From: Candidatus Gastranaerophilales bacterium
GTDB taxonomy: Bacteria > Cyanobacteriota > Vampirovibrionia > Gastranaerophilales > Gastranaerophilaceae
Direction of reading: 5' to 3'
NCBI GenBank assembly: GCA_944325515.1
Contig: CALVAO010000002.1
Coordinates: 85,091-149,090, forward strand
DNA: 64,000 bases
Each line of letters begins with the position of its first letter. The stretch's first letter is position 1. The position numbers and the translations under genes are program-made. Shown here one piece after another: positions 1-9,644 of the stretch. The notes below the pieces were generated by a model. It was not told the DNA's origin and did not search any database. It saw only the letters and a list, made by a program, of their open reading frames with translations.

Positions 1-251
1 ATGTTTAAAATATCTGAAACAGATACAATGTCTATTTTGTCTTCGCCGTTATAAAGCTGCAGCATTGCCTCATACACATAACGGTGCGCCGGTTTGTAAA
101 AAGATTCCGGTTTCAAGTGTTCAACAATTTTATTCATACAGGCGGGATTAACCAGTATTGCGCCGAGTATTGCTTCTTCCGCATCAATATTTTGAGGCAT
201 CAGCTGTGATAAATCTTCCTGTTGTTTCTTTTTAGTGTATGTTGTCGGCAT
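1..251 (-). CDS. dnaB: Replicative DNA helicase DnaB, N-terminal fragment (cut by window edge)
   Basis: Reading the minus strand from an ATG at 251 gives an open frame of 83 codons that runs off the left edge. It begins MPTTYTKKKQQ and continues with PQNIDAEEAILGAILVNP, the hallmark start of the DnaB N-terminal domain, followed by the FYKPAHRYVYEAM and DIVSVSDIL segments typical of that helical domain. GGAG lies 5 nt before the ATG. DnaB is the hexameric 5'-3' helicase that unwinds DNA at the replication fork; the ATPase part lies outside the window. It sits just downstream of proS on the same strand with 10 bp between them, so the two are probably co-transcribed. The family call rests on the N-domain only. 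Confidence 0.85.
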   Translation of the reverse strand, partial: MPTTYTKKKQQEDLSQLMPQNIDAEEAILGAILVNPACMNKIVEHLKPESFYKPAHRYVYEAMLQLYNGEDKIDIVSVSDILN

Positions 252-261
252 ATAGACTCCG

Positions 262-2007
262 TTACTTAATATTATGTACTGCTGTAACAACAATTTCAGC
301 CGCTTCTTCCGGCTTAATATTTGAGAGTTCTCCGGTTTCACGGACTTTGAATTCTACTAACCCGTCTGTAATAGTTTTACCTACAGTAATTCTGTAGGGG
401 AAACCAATTAAATCAGCATCTTTGAATTTTACGCCAGCACGTTCATCTCTGTCATCAATAACAACTTCAACGCCGTGTTTTCTTAAAGTTTCGTAGATAT
501 CCTTTGCAACTTTCATCTGCAAATCATCTTTTGTACTTACCGGAATCACAATTGCGTGATATGGAGCAATTGCAAGAGGCCATTTGATACCGTGTTCATC
601 ATAATGTGCTTCGACAGCAGCAGCCGCTGTTCTTGAAATACCAATGCCGTAACATCCCATGATATAAGGTTTTGTTTTGCCGTCAATATCTGTATAAACC
701 GCATTCATAGGTTTTGAGTATTTTGTTCCCAGTTGAAAAATGTTTCCGACTTCTATTCCGCGGGTAACTTTTAACGGTTTTCCGCATTGAGGACATAATT
801 CGCCTGCTTCTACAAGCCTTATGTCGGTAACAACAGAAGGAAGTTCCACATCAGCCCCCCAGTTATAACCTACTCCGTGTTTATCTTTTTGATTTATTCC
901 GATAACAAAATTTTTCATTTCTTTTACAGTTTCATCGGCAATGACAGTAACAGGATAGCCGTTATACTCTTTCAACCCTTTTGGACCAATAAATCCTTTT
1001 TCGGCTTCAAAACCATTTACTGCCATCATTTCTTCTATCTCGCCTGCGGTTGCAATTCTTATATCAACACCGCCAAAAGCATTCATCAGCTTGGTTTCTT
1101 CAACTGCTTTATCCCCTCTGATTAATGCAAGGACAGGCTTTTTATCAATAATATAAACCAGAGTTTTAACAATCAATGTTGCCGGAATATTTAAAAATTT
1201 GCATAATTCTTCTATAGAATGTGTATCGGGTGTATCAACGACTTCCGGTTTTGTATAATCACCTGCGGTTATTGCATCCGGAAGTTTAGAAACAGCATGG
1301 TTAGAATTTGCGGAATAGTCGCACCCGTCGCAATAAAATACATCGTTTTCTCCCGCATCAGTATCTGTAATAACCATAAATTCGTGGCTTACGCTTCCGC
1401 CTATTGCACCGGAATCTGATTGAACCATTTTTGTATTGAGTCCGCATCTTTTGAATATTTTTGTATAAGCCTGCGCCATGTTTTGATATTCTTTTTCAAG
1501 CCCTTCCTGCGTTGTATCAAAACTGTAGGCATCTTTCATAATAAATTCGCGCCCTCTTAAAAGCCCGAAACGCGGTCTTACTTCATCGCGGAATTTGGAC
1601 TGTATTTGATATAAATTAACCGGTAATTGTTTGTATGATTTTAAGCCGTCACGGGCAATGGAAGTAATTATTTCTTCATGCGTTGGTCCAAGGCACATTT
1701 CTCTGTCATGCCTGTCTTTTAGACGCATTAATTCTTTTCCGTAGACATCCCACCTTCCGGATTCTTCCCAGAGTTCTTTCGGCTGTACAAACGGCATAAG
1801 AAGTTCCTGCGCTCCTGCCGAATCCATTTCTTCTCTTACGATATTTTCAATTTTTTTAAGTACACGCCACATTAAAGGCAGATAATTGTATACACCGCTG
1901 GTGAGTTTTCTTATATATCCTGCTCTAACAAGCATTTTATGAGAAATAACTTCCGCATCAGAAGGAAATTCTCTTAAGGTCTGTACAAACAATTTCGACA
2001 TTTTCAT
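262..2007 (-). CDS. proS: Prolyl-tRNA synthetase, bacterial type with editing insert
   Basis: Cytoplasmic class II aminoacyl-tRNA synthetase that charges tRNA-Pro with proline. The N-terminal segment MSKLFVQTLREFPSDAEV is the classic start of bacterial ProRS. Motif 2 is seen in RPRFGLLRGREFIMKDAYSF and motif 3 in GCYGIGISRTAAAAVEAH near residues 435-455. About 170 residues between motifs 2 and 3 form the INS domain that edits misacylated Ala-tRNA-Pro, and an anticodon-binding domain closes the protein. The frame stays open to 2040, but AGGGGA stands 11 nt before the ATG at 2007, and homologues begin there, so I chose that start (581 aa). dnaB follows 10 bp downstream. Confidence 0.96.
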   Translation of the reverse strand: MKMSKLFVQTLREFPSDAEVISHKMLVRAGYIRKLTSGVYNYLPLMWRVLKKIENIVREEMDSAGAQELLMPFVQPKELWEESGRWDVYGKELMRLKDRHDREMCLGPTHEEIITSIARDGLKSYKQLPVNLYQIQSKFRDEVRPRFGLLRGREFIMKDAYSFDTTQEGLEKEYQNMAQAYTKIFKRCGLNTKMVQSDSGAIGGSVSHEFMVITDTDAGENDVFYCDGCDYSANSNHAVSKLPDAITAGDYTKPEVVDTPDTHSIEELCKFLNIPATLIVKTLVYIIDKKPVLALIRGDKAVEETKLMNAFGGVDIRIATAGEIEEMMAVNGFEAEKGFIGPKGLKEYNGYPVTVIADETVKEMKNFVIGINQKDKHGVGYNWGADVELPSVVTDIRLVEAGELCPQCGKPLKVTRGIEVGNIFQLGTKYSKPMNAVYTDIDGKTKPYIMGCYGIGISRTAAAAVEAHYDEHGIKWPLAIAPYHAIVIPVSTKDDLQMKVAKDIYETLRKHGVEVVIDDRDERAGVKFKDADLIGFPYRITVGKTITDGLVEFKVRETGELSNIKPEEAAEIVVTAVHNIK

Positions 2008-2104
2008 GATAATTAATTCCCCTAACTTTTGATTATACATGAGATTCTACCATAAATAGAGCAATCAAAAAAGTTTTTAGGAAATTAAATTGTTCATTCC
2101 GCCA

Positions 2105-2131
2105 AAAGAAAAACCGGAGTTTTTGCTCCGG
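2105..2131 (-). terminator. Intrinsic terminator downstream of the 848-aa gene
   Basis: On the minus strand a 6-bp GC-rich stem (CCGGAG/CTCCGG at 2114-2119 and 2126-2131) with a 6-nt loop is followed by a T-rich tract. It lies about 30 bp past the stop of the large hypothetical gene and separates it from proS. Confidence 0.75.
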
Positions 2132-2162
2132 CAATCTCTGGTTAAATACCAATATCTTACAT

Positions 2163-4709
2163 CTAATTATCTATATTTAATACTTTTAAGATATTTTTAT
2201 CAATATCTTTAAGTTCGTTATCAGTGAGTAGTCTATCGCTATTCTCAGTTAATTCTTTAAGAATGTTCTTTAAATATTGCATTTCTTTAGAAGTTAGATT
2301 CAATCGATTTTGCTTGTCTTCACAATACTGTATAACTAAACTTATAATGCGTTTTATAACAGTGTATTTATCTTTAAAATCATCTTCTGTCATTATTTGT
2401 CGGCATATTTTATCAGAATACCACGTATCTTCTTTAGTATATGCGTCTATGAAATATCTTATGTTATATTTGTTAACATTTTTGTCTAAGATATCATATG
2501 CTTTTTTTGTTTGTTCACCGCTTGAGCAACCTATTACATTGTCAGCAAATTGTTTACCAAATTGCGCGCCGCTATTTCTAACTTCATCTTGGATAGTTTT
2601 TATTGTAGTTTCTTTTACGGCTGCTTGTTCCGGATTTACTGGCTTGCCTGCTTTTGTAACAACTTGATTCTTTTTATTTATAAGTTTTACATCTGTAAGT
2701 TCATATAATTTGCCATTTTTAGCCATATAGTGTTTCTTCAAGTTTTCTGAATAATATATCTTCGGATTTTTACCATATGTTTCGCGTAAAACATTTTCTT
2801 GTATTAGAGTATCAAGTTGTTTTTGTATTACATCATTATCTTTTTTTATTTCTTCTTCTTTTGCTTTTTTTACTGCTTCTGCGTGTTTGTCAGTCGTAAC
2901 AATATCAGAGTCTTCGATTTCTCTAAAATCGCTTTCTTCAAGTTTGGCGAAATCTTTTGTTGTGCCGCCGGAGAATGCTGCTTTACCTTCTGCAGATAAA
3001 GAATCGCAATTGATTTCTACAAGTTTATTATCTCTTATTACAAAGTACTGGCTGCGTCCGTTTTCTTTTAATCCCTTGGATTTAAAGAGCTTTTCGCCTT
3101 TTAACCAGTCAAATTGTTTCCATTTTTCAAGAGTGCCGTCTTTAACAAGTCTATCAACTCTATCTACAGTGTTGTTATAATCAACTATATCTTGAGCAGC
3201 TACTTCTTTTGTGGACTTTTTAGCATCTTCAAGAGATTTCTTCGAACCGTCAATCATTGTGCAGTTGCCATCTTTGTCAATTGCTTTAACATTTTTCAGT
3301 TCTAAAATTTTATCATCTTTTATTACATAAAAATGTGCAGGATTATTGTCTGTAGAAGCTGTAGTTGTATAAACACCTGCTTTTGCAGTTTTCTTCAATG
3401 CTTTTTCATCTTTTACAAGTGCATCAACTTTTTCTTCTGCTGTATCATATTTATCATCAATGTCTGTAATTTCTTCAGTTTCTTCAACAGGTATTGTGTC
3501 TGTTTCAATACCATTGAGTTTTATACCTTCTGAAGCAAGGTCATCTTTTGTTTCTTTAACTATAAGGTCATCATTAACAAAATCTTTGTCATCAGAAGCT
3601 ATTTTGTTTAAAAATTCATATTTTGTCTTGATTTTATTTCTAATTCTTTCAGCATCCATTATTCTAAGCATTGCATAAAGAGTTTCAACTTTATCTGCCA
3701 GTGCTTTAACGTTAGCTTCATTGAATGCAGATTCTGCTGTAGTCAAAGCCTTTGAAACCTCTTCTTTAGCTTTATCTAATTTAGGATAATCTCCGCCCAA
3801 TTCTGCTTTCAAATCTTCAACTTTATTAATTAAAGACATCGTAAGATTCTTAGTTCCGGATTTGAATAATTCCTGTTTAGATTCATCTGCCGGAATATTT
3901 TTAGCAACTAATCTCAAGATACTTCTTTCATCAGCATCCTTGCGTGTATCATTCCAGTGGCTGATTATTCTTAAAACAGCGGATTCACTTTCAGAAGCGA
4001 ATACTTGAGCAAGTATATTAGCATCTTTGCTCTTTAAACCTTGTTCAAGGCTGTTTAATTTTTTGGTTAACTCTAAATCAGCACTTTTGTCCATGCTGCC
4101 CATATCATATCCTGTTACAAGAAGTGATTTTTTGTTTTCATCAAGAGCAAGCAATGCTTTTTCAAGCTTTGTTTTGTTCAAAGTTTTATAAACATCTTTC
4201 AAAGCCTGCATTTTTTCTTCAGGTTTGCCGGACTGATTCAAAGCTTTATTAATTCTGTCAAGAACTTCCGGACTCAAAGAATTATTTTTTGTTCCAAGTT
4301 CTTTGTATTTAACAATTAAGTTTCTTAATGCAGTATATTCATTGCTGACAGTTCCGTTTGAACCGCCGTTCCCGCTAAACCCCGGGAATGTGAAATTCCA
4401 CGGATTGTTAGAAAACATATTTCCGAAATTAAAATTGCCGAAACCGCCATTATTCATGCCATTCATCCAGCCGCCTTGAAAAGAATTCATTGTCTGCTGG
4501 ATTGCAAGAGCTGGGTTAAGCAAATTGTTTCCATACATACTGAATTCCGGAAAAGCCCAGCCGCCATTAAAACTAAATGTCGGTGTCATATACATTATAC
4601 TATTGGCTTTTATTTTTTCAGCCTGTTGATTCCATAACAAATTAAGTGAATCCATTGGACTCTGGCTCAACATTGATTGATTTATACTTGAAAATTGAAA
4701 TGGAAACAT
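2163..4709 (-). CDS. Large hypothetical protein with three internal repeats
   Basis: 848 residues; I do not recognise a family. The first 120 residues are rich in Asn, Gly, Met, Phe and Trp (GGWMNGMNNGGFGNFNFG) and look disordered or low-complexity. Residues about 120-400 are charged and helical. After that, three copies of a unit of about 80 residues occur near 425-505, 517-600 and 631-705. Each starts with a VDxLVKD-like helix and carries a short beta pair of the type FYVIKDDKILEL, YFVIRDNKLVEI or HYMAKNGKLYEL. The C-terminus is helical and charged. No signal peptide, membrane segment or catalytic motif is visible. It stands alone between proS and an RHH regulator, with its own terminator. 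The repeat unit could be a small binding module, but its function is unknown. Confidence 0.85.
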   Translation of the reverse strand: MFPFQFSSINQSMLSQSPMDSLNLLWNQQAEKIKANSIMYMTPTFSFNGGWAFPEFSMYGNNLLNPALAIQQTMNSFQGGWMNGMNNGGFGNFNFGNMFSNNPWNFTFPGFSGNGGSNGTVSNEYTALRNLIVKYKELGTKNNSLSPEVLDRINKALNQSGKPEEKMQALKDVYKTLNKTKLEKALLALDENKKSLLVTGYDMGSMDKSADLELTKKLNSLEQGLKSKDANILAQVFASESESAVLRIISHWNDTRKDADERSILRLVAKNIPADESKQELFKSGTKNLTMSLINKVEDLKAELGGDYPKLDKAKEEVSKALTTAESAFNEANVKALADKVETLYAMLRIMDAERIRNKIKTKYEFLNKIASDDKDFVNDDLIVKETKDDLASEGIKLNGIETDTIPVEETEEITDIDDKYDTAEEKVDALVKDEKALKKTAKAGVYTTTASTDNNPAHFYVIKDDKILELKNVKAIDKDGNCTMIDGSKKSLEDAKKSTKEVAAQDIVDYNNTVDRVDRLVKDGTLEKWKQFDWLKGEKLFKSKGLKENGRSQYFVIRDNKLVEINCDSLSAEGKAAFSGGTTKDFAKLEESDFREIEDSDIVTTDKHAEAVKKAKEEEIKKDNDVIQKQLDTLIQENVLRETYGKNPKIYYSENLKKHYMAKNGKLYELTDVKLINKKNQVVTKAGKPVNPEQAAVKETTIKTIQDEVRNSGAQFGKQFADNVIGCSSGEQTKKAYDILDKNVNKYNIRYFIDAYTKEDTWYSDKICRQIMTEDDFKDKYTVIKRIISLVIQYCEDKQNRLNLTSKEMQYLKNILKELTENSDRLLTDNELKDIDKNILKVLNIDN

Positions 4710-4828
4710 AAATTTAGTCCTCTATTTATCCTCTTATATATATAAAGTGAATACGGATGAAAAAATTGACTTTTTTGTAAACACTTCTTAATAATTTGTT
4801 ACAAAGTAAATATAAAAGCGATATACTC

Positions 4829-4856
4829 TTGTAATAAATCATTTGTATGATATAAT
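4829..4856 (+). promoter_or_regulatory. Extended -10 promoter of the RHH gene
   Basis: TTGTAA (4829-4834), a 16-bp spacer and TATAAT (4851-4856) preceded by TGA make a sigma-70 type extended -10 promoter. Transcription would start about 4863, just ahead of the Shine-Dalgarno GGAGGG at 4871. Confidence 0.6.
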
Positions 4857-4879
4857 ATAGAATATTGTATGGAGGGAAT

Positions 4880-5068
4880 ATGGCAAGAGTACTTATATCA
4901 ATGTCAAATGATTTTCTTAACAAAGTAGACAGTGTAGCCAGTTCTGAACAAAGAACAAGAAGTGAATTAATCAGAGAAGCTCTCAGAGTTTATATAAAAC
5001 GCAATAAAATTTCTAATAATCTCAAAGCAGAAGAAAATGCGTCAATTCTTACGGATTTATTGAGCTAA
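4880..5068 (+). CDS. Ribbon-helix-helix (CopG/Arc-type) DNA-binding protein
   Basis: 62 residues. MARVLISMSNDFLNKVD is the beta-strand plus first helix of an RHH fold, and RTRSELIREALRVYIKR is the second helix with the conserved S(E/R)xIREAL pattern. Such proteins bind DNA as dimers and are either free-standing regulators or antitoxins. GGAGGG lies just before the ATG at 4880, so an upstream TTG at 4865 in the same frame is rejected. No toxin gene follows; the next gene is on the other strand. It could therefore be an autonomous regulator, perhaps of the divergent 848-aa gene; that target is a guess. Confidence 0.85.
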   Translation: MARVLISMSNDFLNKVDSVASSEQRTRSELIREALRVYIKRNKISNNLKAEENASILTDLLS

Positions 5069-5100
5069 AAACTCTTTTTAGTGTGTTATATATAATAAAA

Positions 5101-5120
5101 ACTGACTCATTTGAGTCAGT
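5101..5120. terminator. Palindromic stem, probable bidirectional terminator
   Basis: ACTGACTCA/TGAGTCAGT form a 9-bp perfect stem with a 2-nt loop, flanked by an A-run on the left and T-rich sequence on the right. It lies 32 bp after the RHH gene. The rest of 5121-5342 is very AT-rich and shows no gene that I can support. Confidence 0.55.
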
Positions 5121-5342
5121 ATCTTTTCTCTAATAATTTTGGGAGGAGATTTGGGGATAGTTGATACATGGCATGCTACTATAAATTTTGTAATCATGAT
5201 ACATGTTGTCAAGAAAAATTTACAAAAATTTACATTCTTTTACATTTTATAATTTTTTTGTTTTTATAGCTCTCTTATAGAACTGTACTATATATATTTA
5301 AAAGCTTAAAATATTTTACTTATAAAATTGCCGTCAAATCTA

Positions 5343-5993
5343 TCATTTTTTGATAATATATCCGTAGCGGTGATTTTTAAATTCTAAGTTTTTGCTTGAA
5401 ATTATTCCTAAGGCTTTATAAGGAATGTTCAGCTGTTCAAGCAAAGACTTTTGAATTTCAGCTTCTTCTTCACCTTGATTAACAATTAACATCTCTTTTT
5501 TTAGAATAGAATATGCATGCTCTAAAAGTTTTTCCGGCATAAATAATTTTTTAGGAAGCCCCCATTTTTGAAGCGGATAAGGGGTTACAAAAGGTAAAAG
5601 CCATATAATATAATCATATTTATCACGCATATTTAACAAATCATCTGCATAATAATTTACTCCCTCTAACCCTTTAGTATAAAACATTACAGCCTCATAC
5701 CTTGAATACAAATTGGAATAAAGCCTGTAAGCATCAATCTCAACTCCGTCAAGAAAAAGATTAGGTGTAAATTGTCTGAAAAAATCATACTCTCCCTTTA
5801 CATATGCCCAGTTTTTAGAGCCGATATCCAGAACCTTTAAAGATTCCTGCGGCACAGGTTTTATGTACTGATTAAGAATATCAAAAACATAGTTGCTTTC
5901 TTTATTTTCGACCTCTCCTTGATAATTTTTTCTCGAAAATTTTGTATGCGTACGTATAAAAAAATCAAACCTGTTTTTTAAATCATTTAACAT
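5343..5993 (-). CDS. SAM-dependent methyltransferase-like protein
   Basis: 216 residues. LKVLDIGSKNWAY at about 52-64 resembles motif I of class I methyltransferases (the SAM-binding glycine loop, here DIGSK), and LDGVEID at about 81-87 resembles the acidic residue after beta-2 that holds the ribose. YDYIIWLLPFV at about 125-136 sits where motif IV is expected. I cannot name a substrate. There is no Shine-Dalgarno: a TGATATAAT box ends 6 nt before the ATG, suggesting a leaderless mRNA. The neighbours are unrelated. It could be an inactive Rossmann protein, since the glycine loop is minimal. Confidence 0.6.
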   Translation of the reverse strand: MLNDLKNRFDFFIRTHTKFSRKNYQGEVENKESNYVFDILNQYIKPVPQESLKVLDIGSKNWAYVKGEYDFFRQFTPNLFLDGVEIDAYRLYSNLYSRYEAVMFYTKGLEGVNYYADDLLNMRDKYDYIIWLLPFVTPYPLQKWGLPKKLFMPEKLLEHAYSILKKEMLIVNQGEEEAEIQKSLLEQLNIPYKALGIISSKNLEFKNHRYGYIIKK

Positions 5994-5999
5994 AATAAA

Positions 6000-6008
6000 A
6001 TTATATCA
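6000..6008 (-). promoter_or_regulatory. Extended -10 box giving a leaderless methyltransferase-like mRNA
   Basis: Minus-strand TGA-TATAAT followed by exactly 6 nt and the ATG at 5993. No Shine-Dalgarno is present. Confidence 0.55.
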
Positions 6009-6066
6009 AATGATTTTTGCTGGCAAATTTTTTTTTCTTGTGTTTTCCTAATATACGGAGGACAAT

Positions 6067-8286
6067 ATGAAAATTTCAAAAATTACGCTGGCAGAATATA
6101 AACCGCAAATAAAGAAACAAAATACAAAAAACACGCAGAATAGCACTATTTCTAATCCAATAAATACAGGTTACAGAGATTTTAATATAAATTTTAGAGG
6201 ACGCACGCCGGAAAACTTTTATGAACAAGATTTCAACATCAAATTTATGCCGGATACAATGAAAAAATTCTTAAATGCAGATTATGAAGTGCGCAAGCAC
6301 ATTCCTCCGGAACAGGTTATGAGTGAAAGTTTTAAATATCTTGCTATTACGGATAATTTTGCAGATGTAAAATCAACTTATCCCGACGAGCCGTTGTTCA
6401 ATAATTTACACGAAGCAAGTTTAAAAGGCAGAACCGGCATACTTTCTGATATCAAACTCGCAAAAGAAATGTCTGATACTCCGCTATTTAATGACGGCTG
6501 TAATGATTTGGGAATATATCTTCTAAGAAAAATCTATCTTGAAGGAAAAACGATAAAAGAGATTAATAAAGATTTCTATGAAAAAGACCTTAATCCTGCA
6601 TATAAAGGGATTATAACTCAGCCCGTAACATATGGAACAACTTCGGCTTACGGTATTCAGTACCCGAAAACGGATTTTTGGAACTCTTTTATTGCTACAA
6701 GAGAAGAATACAAAAAATTCTTTGTAAACCTGCCAAAACAAAATAAAGTCGAACTTAAAAAAGAATTGGCAGAACTTCATCAGCCTAAAACTTATAAAAC
6801 AGAAAAACCAAAGCCAAGAAAATATACAATAAAAAAATATCAAAAAGAACAAATTAAAAGGGATATACTTAAATCAAAAGGTGATGAAAATGCAATAAAA
6901 AACGCAATAACCAGACGTTTTAAAAACGATGATCCTGAAGCTGCATTTATAGTAAAATATTTGAGTCCTGTTATGGCTGTTGCTGCAGATAAAATTCATC
7001 TATCAGAAGAAATGAAATTTTTTGCGGAATCCATAAAAGAAAATGGCAAAAAAGCTGATAATCTTTTTGCGCAATTCTGGAAAGCCAATCCGAAGCTTCT
7101 GGAACATTATTCTACTGCAATAACCGATACTATAGATTTGTTTGAAGAAACATACGAAAGCGGCGGAGTATTACCTATAAATAATGAATACCAGATAATT
7201 ACACAGGATACAAAAAATCAGAAACCAATAGATTTTGTACCGCAAAGATTTGTTGAACTTCTGGATTATACACAAACTATCGCGCCTAATCGTGAAAAAA
7301 TTTATGCTGCACATAATGAAGAACAAAAAAAATGGGAAGAGCATTTCTTATGGCGTTACGGTGAACAAGACGCAAAACAGCCGGTTGAAGAAACTCCTCA
7401 AAAATCTGATAAAACTCCGTTAGACTTACTGCAAGAAACTGCTGATGCTAACAATGCCAGAGTTTATACACTGAAAGGTATTAATGGAGAAATGCTGCAT
7501 ATTACAGCCAATCTTGATGAAACGCTGGGAGATTATATTAAACGCGAATATATAGGTTTTCCGCCTAGATTTGTTAATCTTGTCATTAAGCGTGCATTAA
7601 AAGATCCGTTCATGACAGAAAAAGCTAAACTAAGTTTTGCTGCGGCACAAATTGAAGACAAAATTGATGATGAAAATATTTTAAATAAGACAGAAAGAAG
7701 ATATATATTAAATTCAGTTGTTTCCGGTATGCGGACGGAGCTTGCAACTGCAAGCATGGCAACTCTCGATATACTTGCTTCATATACGGATGAGCCGCAG
7801 AGAATTTACAGAACTATGGCACAAGTACCCTCTGACAGAGATGTTTCAGAATACAGTACGGCACTTTTAAAAGCAATGTCAGAAGAAGATTTTGATAAAA
7901 AAACTGATTCATTATATAGTTTATACAAAAAACCTCTTGCTAATAACGAAATTGTGAAAATTACACACATTATAATGGACTATATAAGAAACTTTGATGC
8001 AAAATATGCTGCAACAGAGCAGTCTGTTTTTTGTAATAATCAAGAGTTTATAAAAGGTTTAACAAGTTTCAAAGAAAGATTTAATCTCAATACTGCAGAT
8101 TTCAAGAAAGGATTTAAACAGGTGCTTAGAAACGAGATTGCCGAGCACATACAAAAAAACAATTTCGGAAGAACCTTGTTAATACAAGATATATCTGCAA
8201 AACAATTAACAGCTAAAACAGAATCTTATATCAGCATTATCCTAAACAGTATGCTTGATTCTGTAGCGCAAAAACATAAGCTGTAA
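6067..8286 (+). CDS. Large hypothetical protein with lineage-type N-terminal motif
   Basis: 739 residues, not recognised. It starts MKISKITLAEY, passes through a polar Asn/Thr-rich linker and reaches NINFRGRTPENF at about 40-51, the same kind of 'MKI...F(K/R)G' leader seen on the genes at 11241, 12195 and 60843. The rest is mostly charged alpha-helix with no membrane segment or signal peptide. A Lys/Pro-rich stretch (TYKTEKPKPRKYTIKKYQK) lies near 240. A CGGAG-class Shine-Dalgarno stands before the ATG, and a strong bidirectional terminator follows. It is monocistronic. Function unknown. Confidence 0.85.
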   Translation: MKISKITLAEYKPQIKKQNTKNTQNSTISNPINTGYRDFNINFRGRTPENFYEQDFNIKFMPDTMKKFLNADYEVRKHIPPEQVMSESFKYLAITDNFADVKSTYPDEPLFNNLHEASLKGRTGILSDIKLAKEMSDTPLFNDGCNDLGIYLLRKIYLEGKTIKEINKDFYEKDLNPAYKGIITQPVTYGTTSAYGIQYPKTDFWNSFIATREEYKKFFVNLPKQNKVELKKELAELHQPKTYKTEKPKPRKYTIKKYQKEQIKRDILKSKGDENAIKNAITRRFKNDDPEAAFIVKYLSPVMAVAADKIHLSEEMKFFAESIKENGKKADNLFAQFWKANPKLLEHYSTAITDTIDLFEETYESGGVLPINNEYQIITQDTKNQKPIDFVPQRFVELLDYTQTIAPNREKIYAAHNEEQKKWEEHFLWRYGEQDAKQPVEETPQKSDKTPLDLLQETADANNARVYTLKGINGEMLHITANLDETLGDYIKREYIGFPPRFVNLVIKRALKDPFMTEKAKLSFAAAQIEDKIDDENILNKTERRYILNSVVSGMRTELATASMATLDILASYTDEPQRIYRTMAQVPSDRDVSEYSTALLKAMSEEDFDKKTDSLYSLYKKPLANNEIVKITHIIMDYIRNFDAKYAATEQSVFCNNQEFIKGLTSFKERFNLNTADFKKGFKQVLRNEIAEHIQKNNFGRTLLIQDISAKQLTAKTESYISIILNSMLDSVAQKHKL

Positions 8287-8308
8287 CACATGCTTGAAAA
8301 AGTTAATA

Positions 8309-8345
8309 AAAAAATATCGGAGTTTGAAACTCCGATATTTTTTAT
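8309..8345. terminator. Bidirectional intrinsic terminator
   Basis: A near-perfect stem (AATATCGGAGTTT paired with its complement, centred about 8326) is flanked by an A-run on the left and a T-run on the right. It ends both the 739-aa gene (plus) and fabF (minus). Confidence 0.85.
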
Positions 8346-8357
8346 TTCCAATCATTG

Positions 8358-9611
8358 TTAAACTTCTTTAAAAATCAAAGTTGCATTATGACCGCCGAAT
8401 CCGAAAGAGTTTGACAAAGCGGCACGCACTTTTTTATCTCTTGCTTTATGCGGTACATAATCGAGATTAGCAACGCGTTCATCTTGATTATCAAGATTAA
8501 TTGTCGGAGGAACTTTGTTATCTGTAATTGCTTTTACACAAACAATACCTTCAACAGCACCGGTTGCACCGAGCATATGACCGTGCATACTCTTAGTTGA
8601 ACTTACAACAAGATTCGGGTTCTTCTCTTTATCGCCGAAAATCTTAGCAATTGCTTGAGATTCAGCTATGTCACCCAGACCTGTGCTTGTTCCGTGCGGA
8701 TTGATATAATCAATATCTTCCGGTTTCAAGCCCGCATCTGCCAGTGCAAGTTCCATAGATTTAATTGCACCGTTGCCTTCCGGATCCGGAGCAACCATAT
8801 CATAAGCATCGGCAGATTGTCCGTAACCAACTATTTCTGCATAAATATGAGCACCGCGTTTTTTAGCTAATTCGTATTCTTCAAGAACAAGAACGCCTGC
8901 CCCTTCACCCATTACAAAACCATCTCTGTCTTTGTCATAAGGTCTTGAAGCTTTTTCCGGTTCATCATTTCTTTTTGATAATGTTCTAGCCGCAGTAAAT
9001 GCACCGATACCAAGAGTAGTAATTGTAGCTTCGCAGCCGCCTGCAACCATAACATCAGCGTCACCGTATTGAATAGTTCTGAAAGCATCGCCAATTGAAT
9101 GAGAACCTGTTGCACAGGCAGAAACAACAGCTTTATTTACACCTTTATAACCGTGCTTCATAGAAACACGACCGGATGCCATATCTACAATAAGCATCGG
9201 AACAGTAAACGGTGATCCTTTAGTCGGTCCTTTTTCAATCATTGCCATATGGTTTTTTTCAAAAGTCTTAAAACCGCCGGCAGCTGAACTTACTAAAACA
9301 CCTATTCTATAAGGGTCGATACCTGCTTCATCCAATTTTGCATCGGCGATAGCTTCATCAGCAGCTGCCATTGCAAACTGGGTAAATCTATCCATTCTTT
9401 TTGCATCTTTTGGTTCTATATAATCTTCGGGATTGAAATCTTTATCTTTAATTTCACCTGCAATTTTAACTGTATGTCTTTCTGTATCAATTGATTCAAT
9501 CAATGATACACCACTTTTACCATTAAGCATTGCATTCCAAAACTTATCAACTCCTATACCGCAAGGAGTAACAGCTCCCAACCCTGTTATAACAACTCTA
9601 CGTTTTGTCAT
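8358..9611 (-). CDS. fabF: 3-oxoacyl-ACP synthase II (KAS II)
   Basis: Condensing enzyme of type II fatty-acid elongation: it joins malonyl-ACP to acyl-ACP, releasing CO2. 417 residues, the usual length. MTKRRVVITGLGAVTPCG is the typical start. The nucleophilic Cys lies in SACATGSHSIGDA at about 165, and the two active-site His are in NPHGTSTGLGD and KSMHGHMLGATGA. AGGAAAAGG precedes the ATG. acpP lies 88 bp upstream on the same strand, the usual acpP-fabF pair. The bidirectional terminator at 8309-8345 ends the unit. Confidence 0.97.
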   Translation of the reverse strand: MTKRRVVITGLGAVTPCGIGVDKFWNAMLNGKSGVSLIESIDTERHTVKIAGEIKDKDFNPEDYIEPKDAKRMDRFTQFAMAAADEAIADAKLDEAGIDPYRIGVLVSSAAGGFKTFEKNHMAMIEKGPTKGSPFTVPMLIVDMASGRVSMKHGYKGVNKAVVSACATGSHSIGDAFRTIQYGDADVMVAGGCEATITTLGIGAFTAARTLSKRNDEPEKASRPYDKDRDGFVMGEGAGVLVLEEYELAKKRGAHIYAEIVGYGQSADAYDMVAPDPEGNGAIKSMELALADAGLKPEDIDYINPHGTSTGLGDIAESQAIAKIFGDKEKNPNLVVSSTKSMHGHMLGATGAVEGIVCVKAITDNKVPPTINLDNQDERVANLDYVPHKARDKKVRAALSNSFGFGGHNATLIFKEV

Positions 9612-9644
9612 CTTTTCCTTTTCCTATTAATAATAAAATAATAA

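Noticed and set aside
5121..5342. A small gene after the RHH gene, starting at an ATG near 5164
   Set aside because: The frame is only about 33 codons, with Phe/Ile/Leu from the A/T-rich DNA, and has no support from either strand.
8912..9127. Open frames inside fabF and other core genes on the other strand or frame
   Set aside because: They lie fully inside well-identified genes, lack ribosome sites and have skewed composition, so they are shadows.
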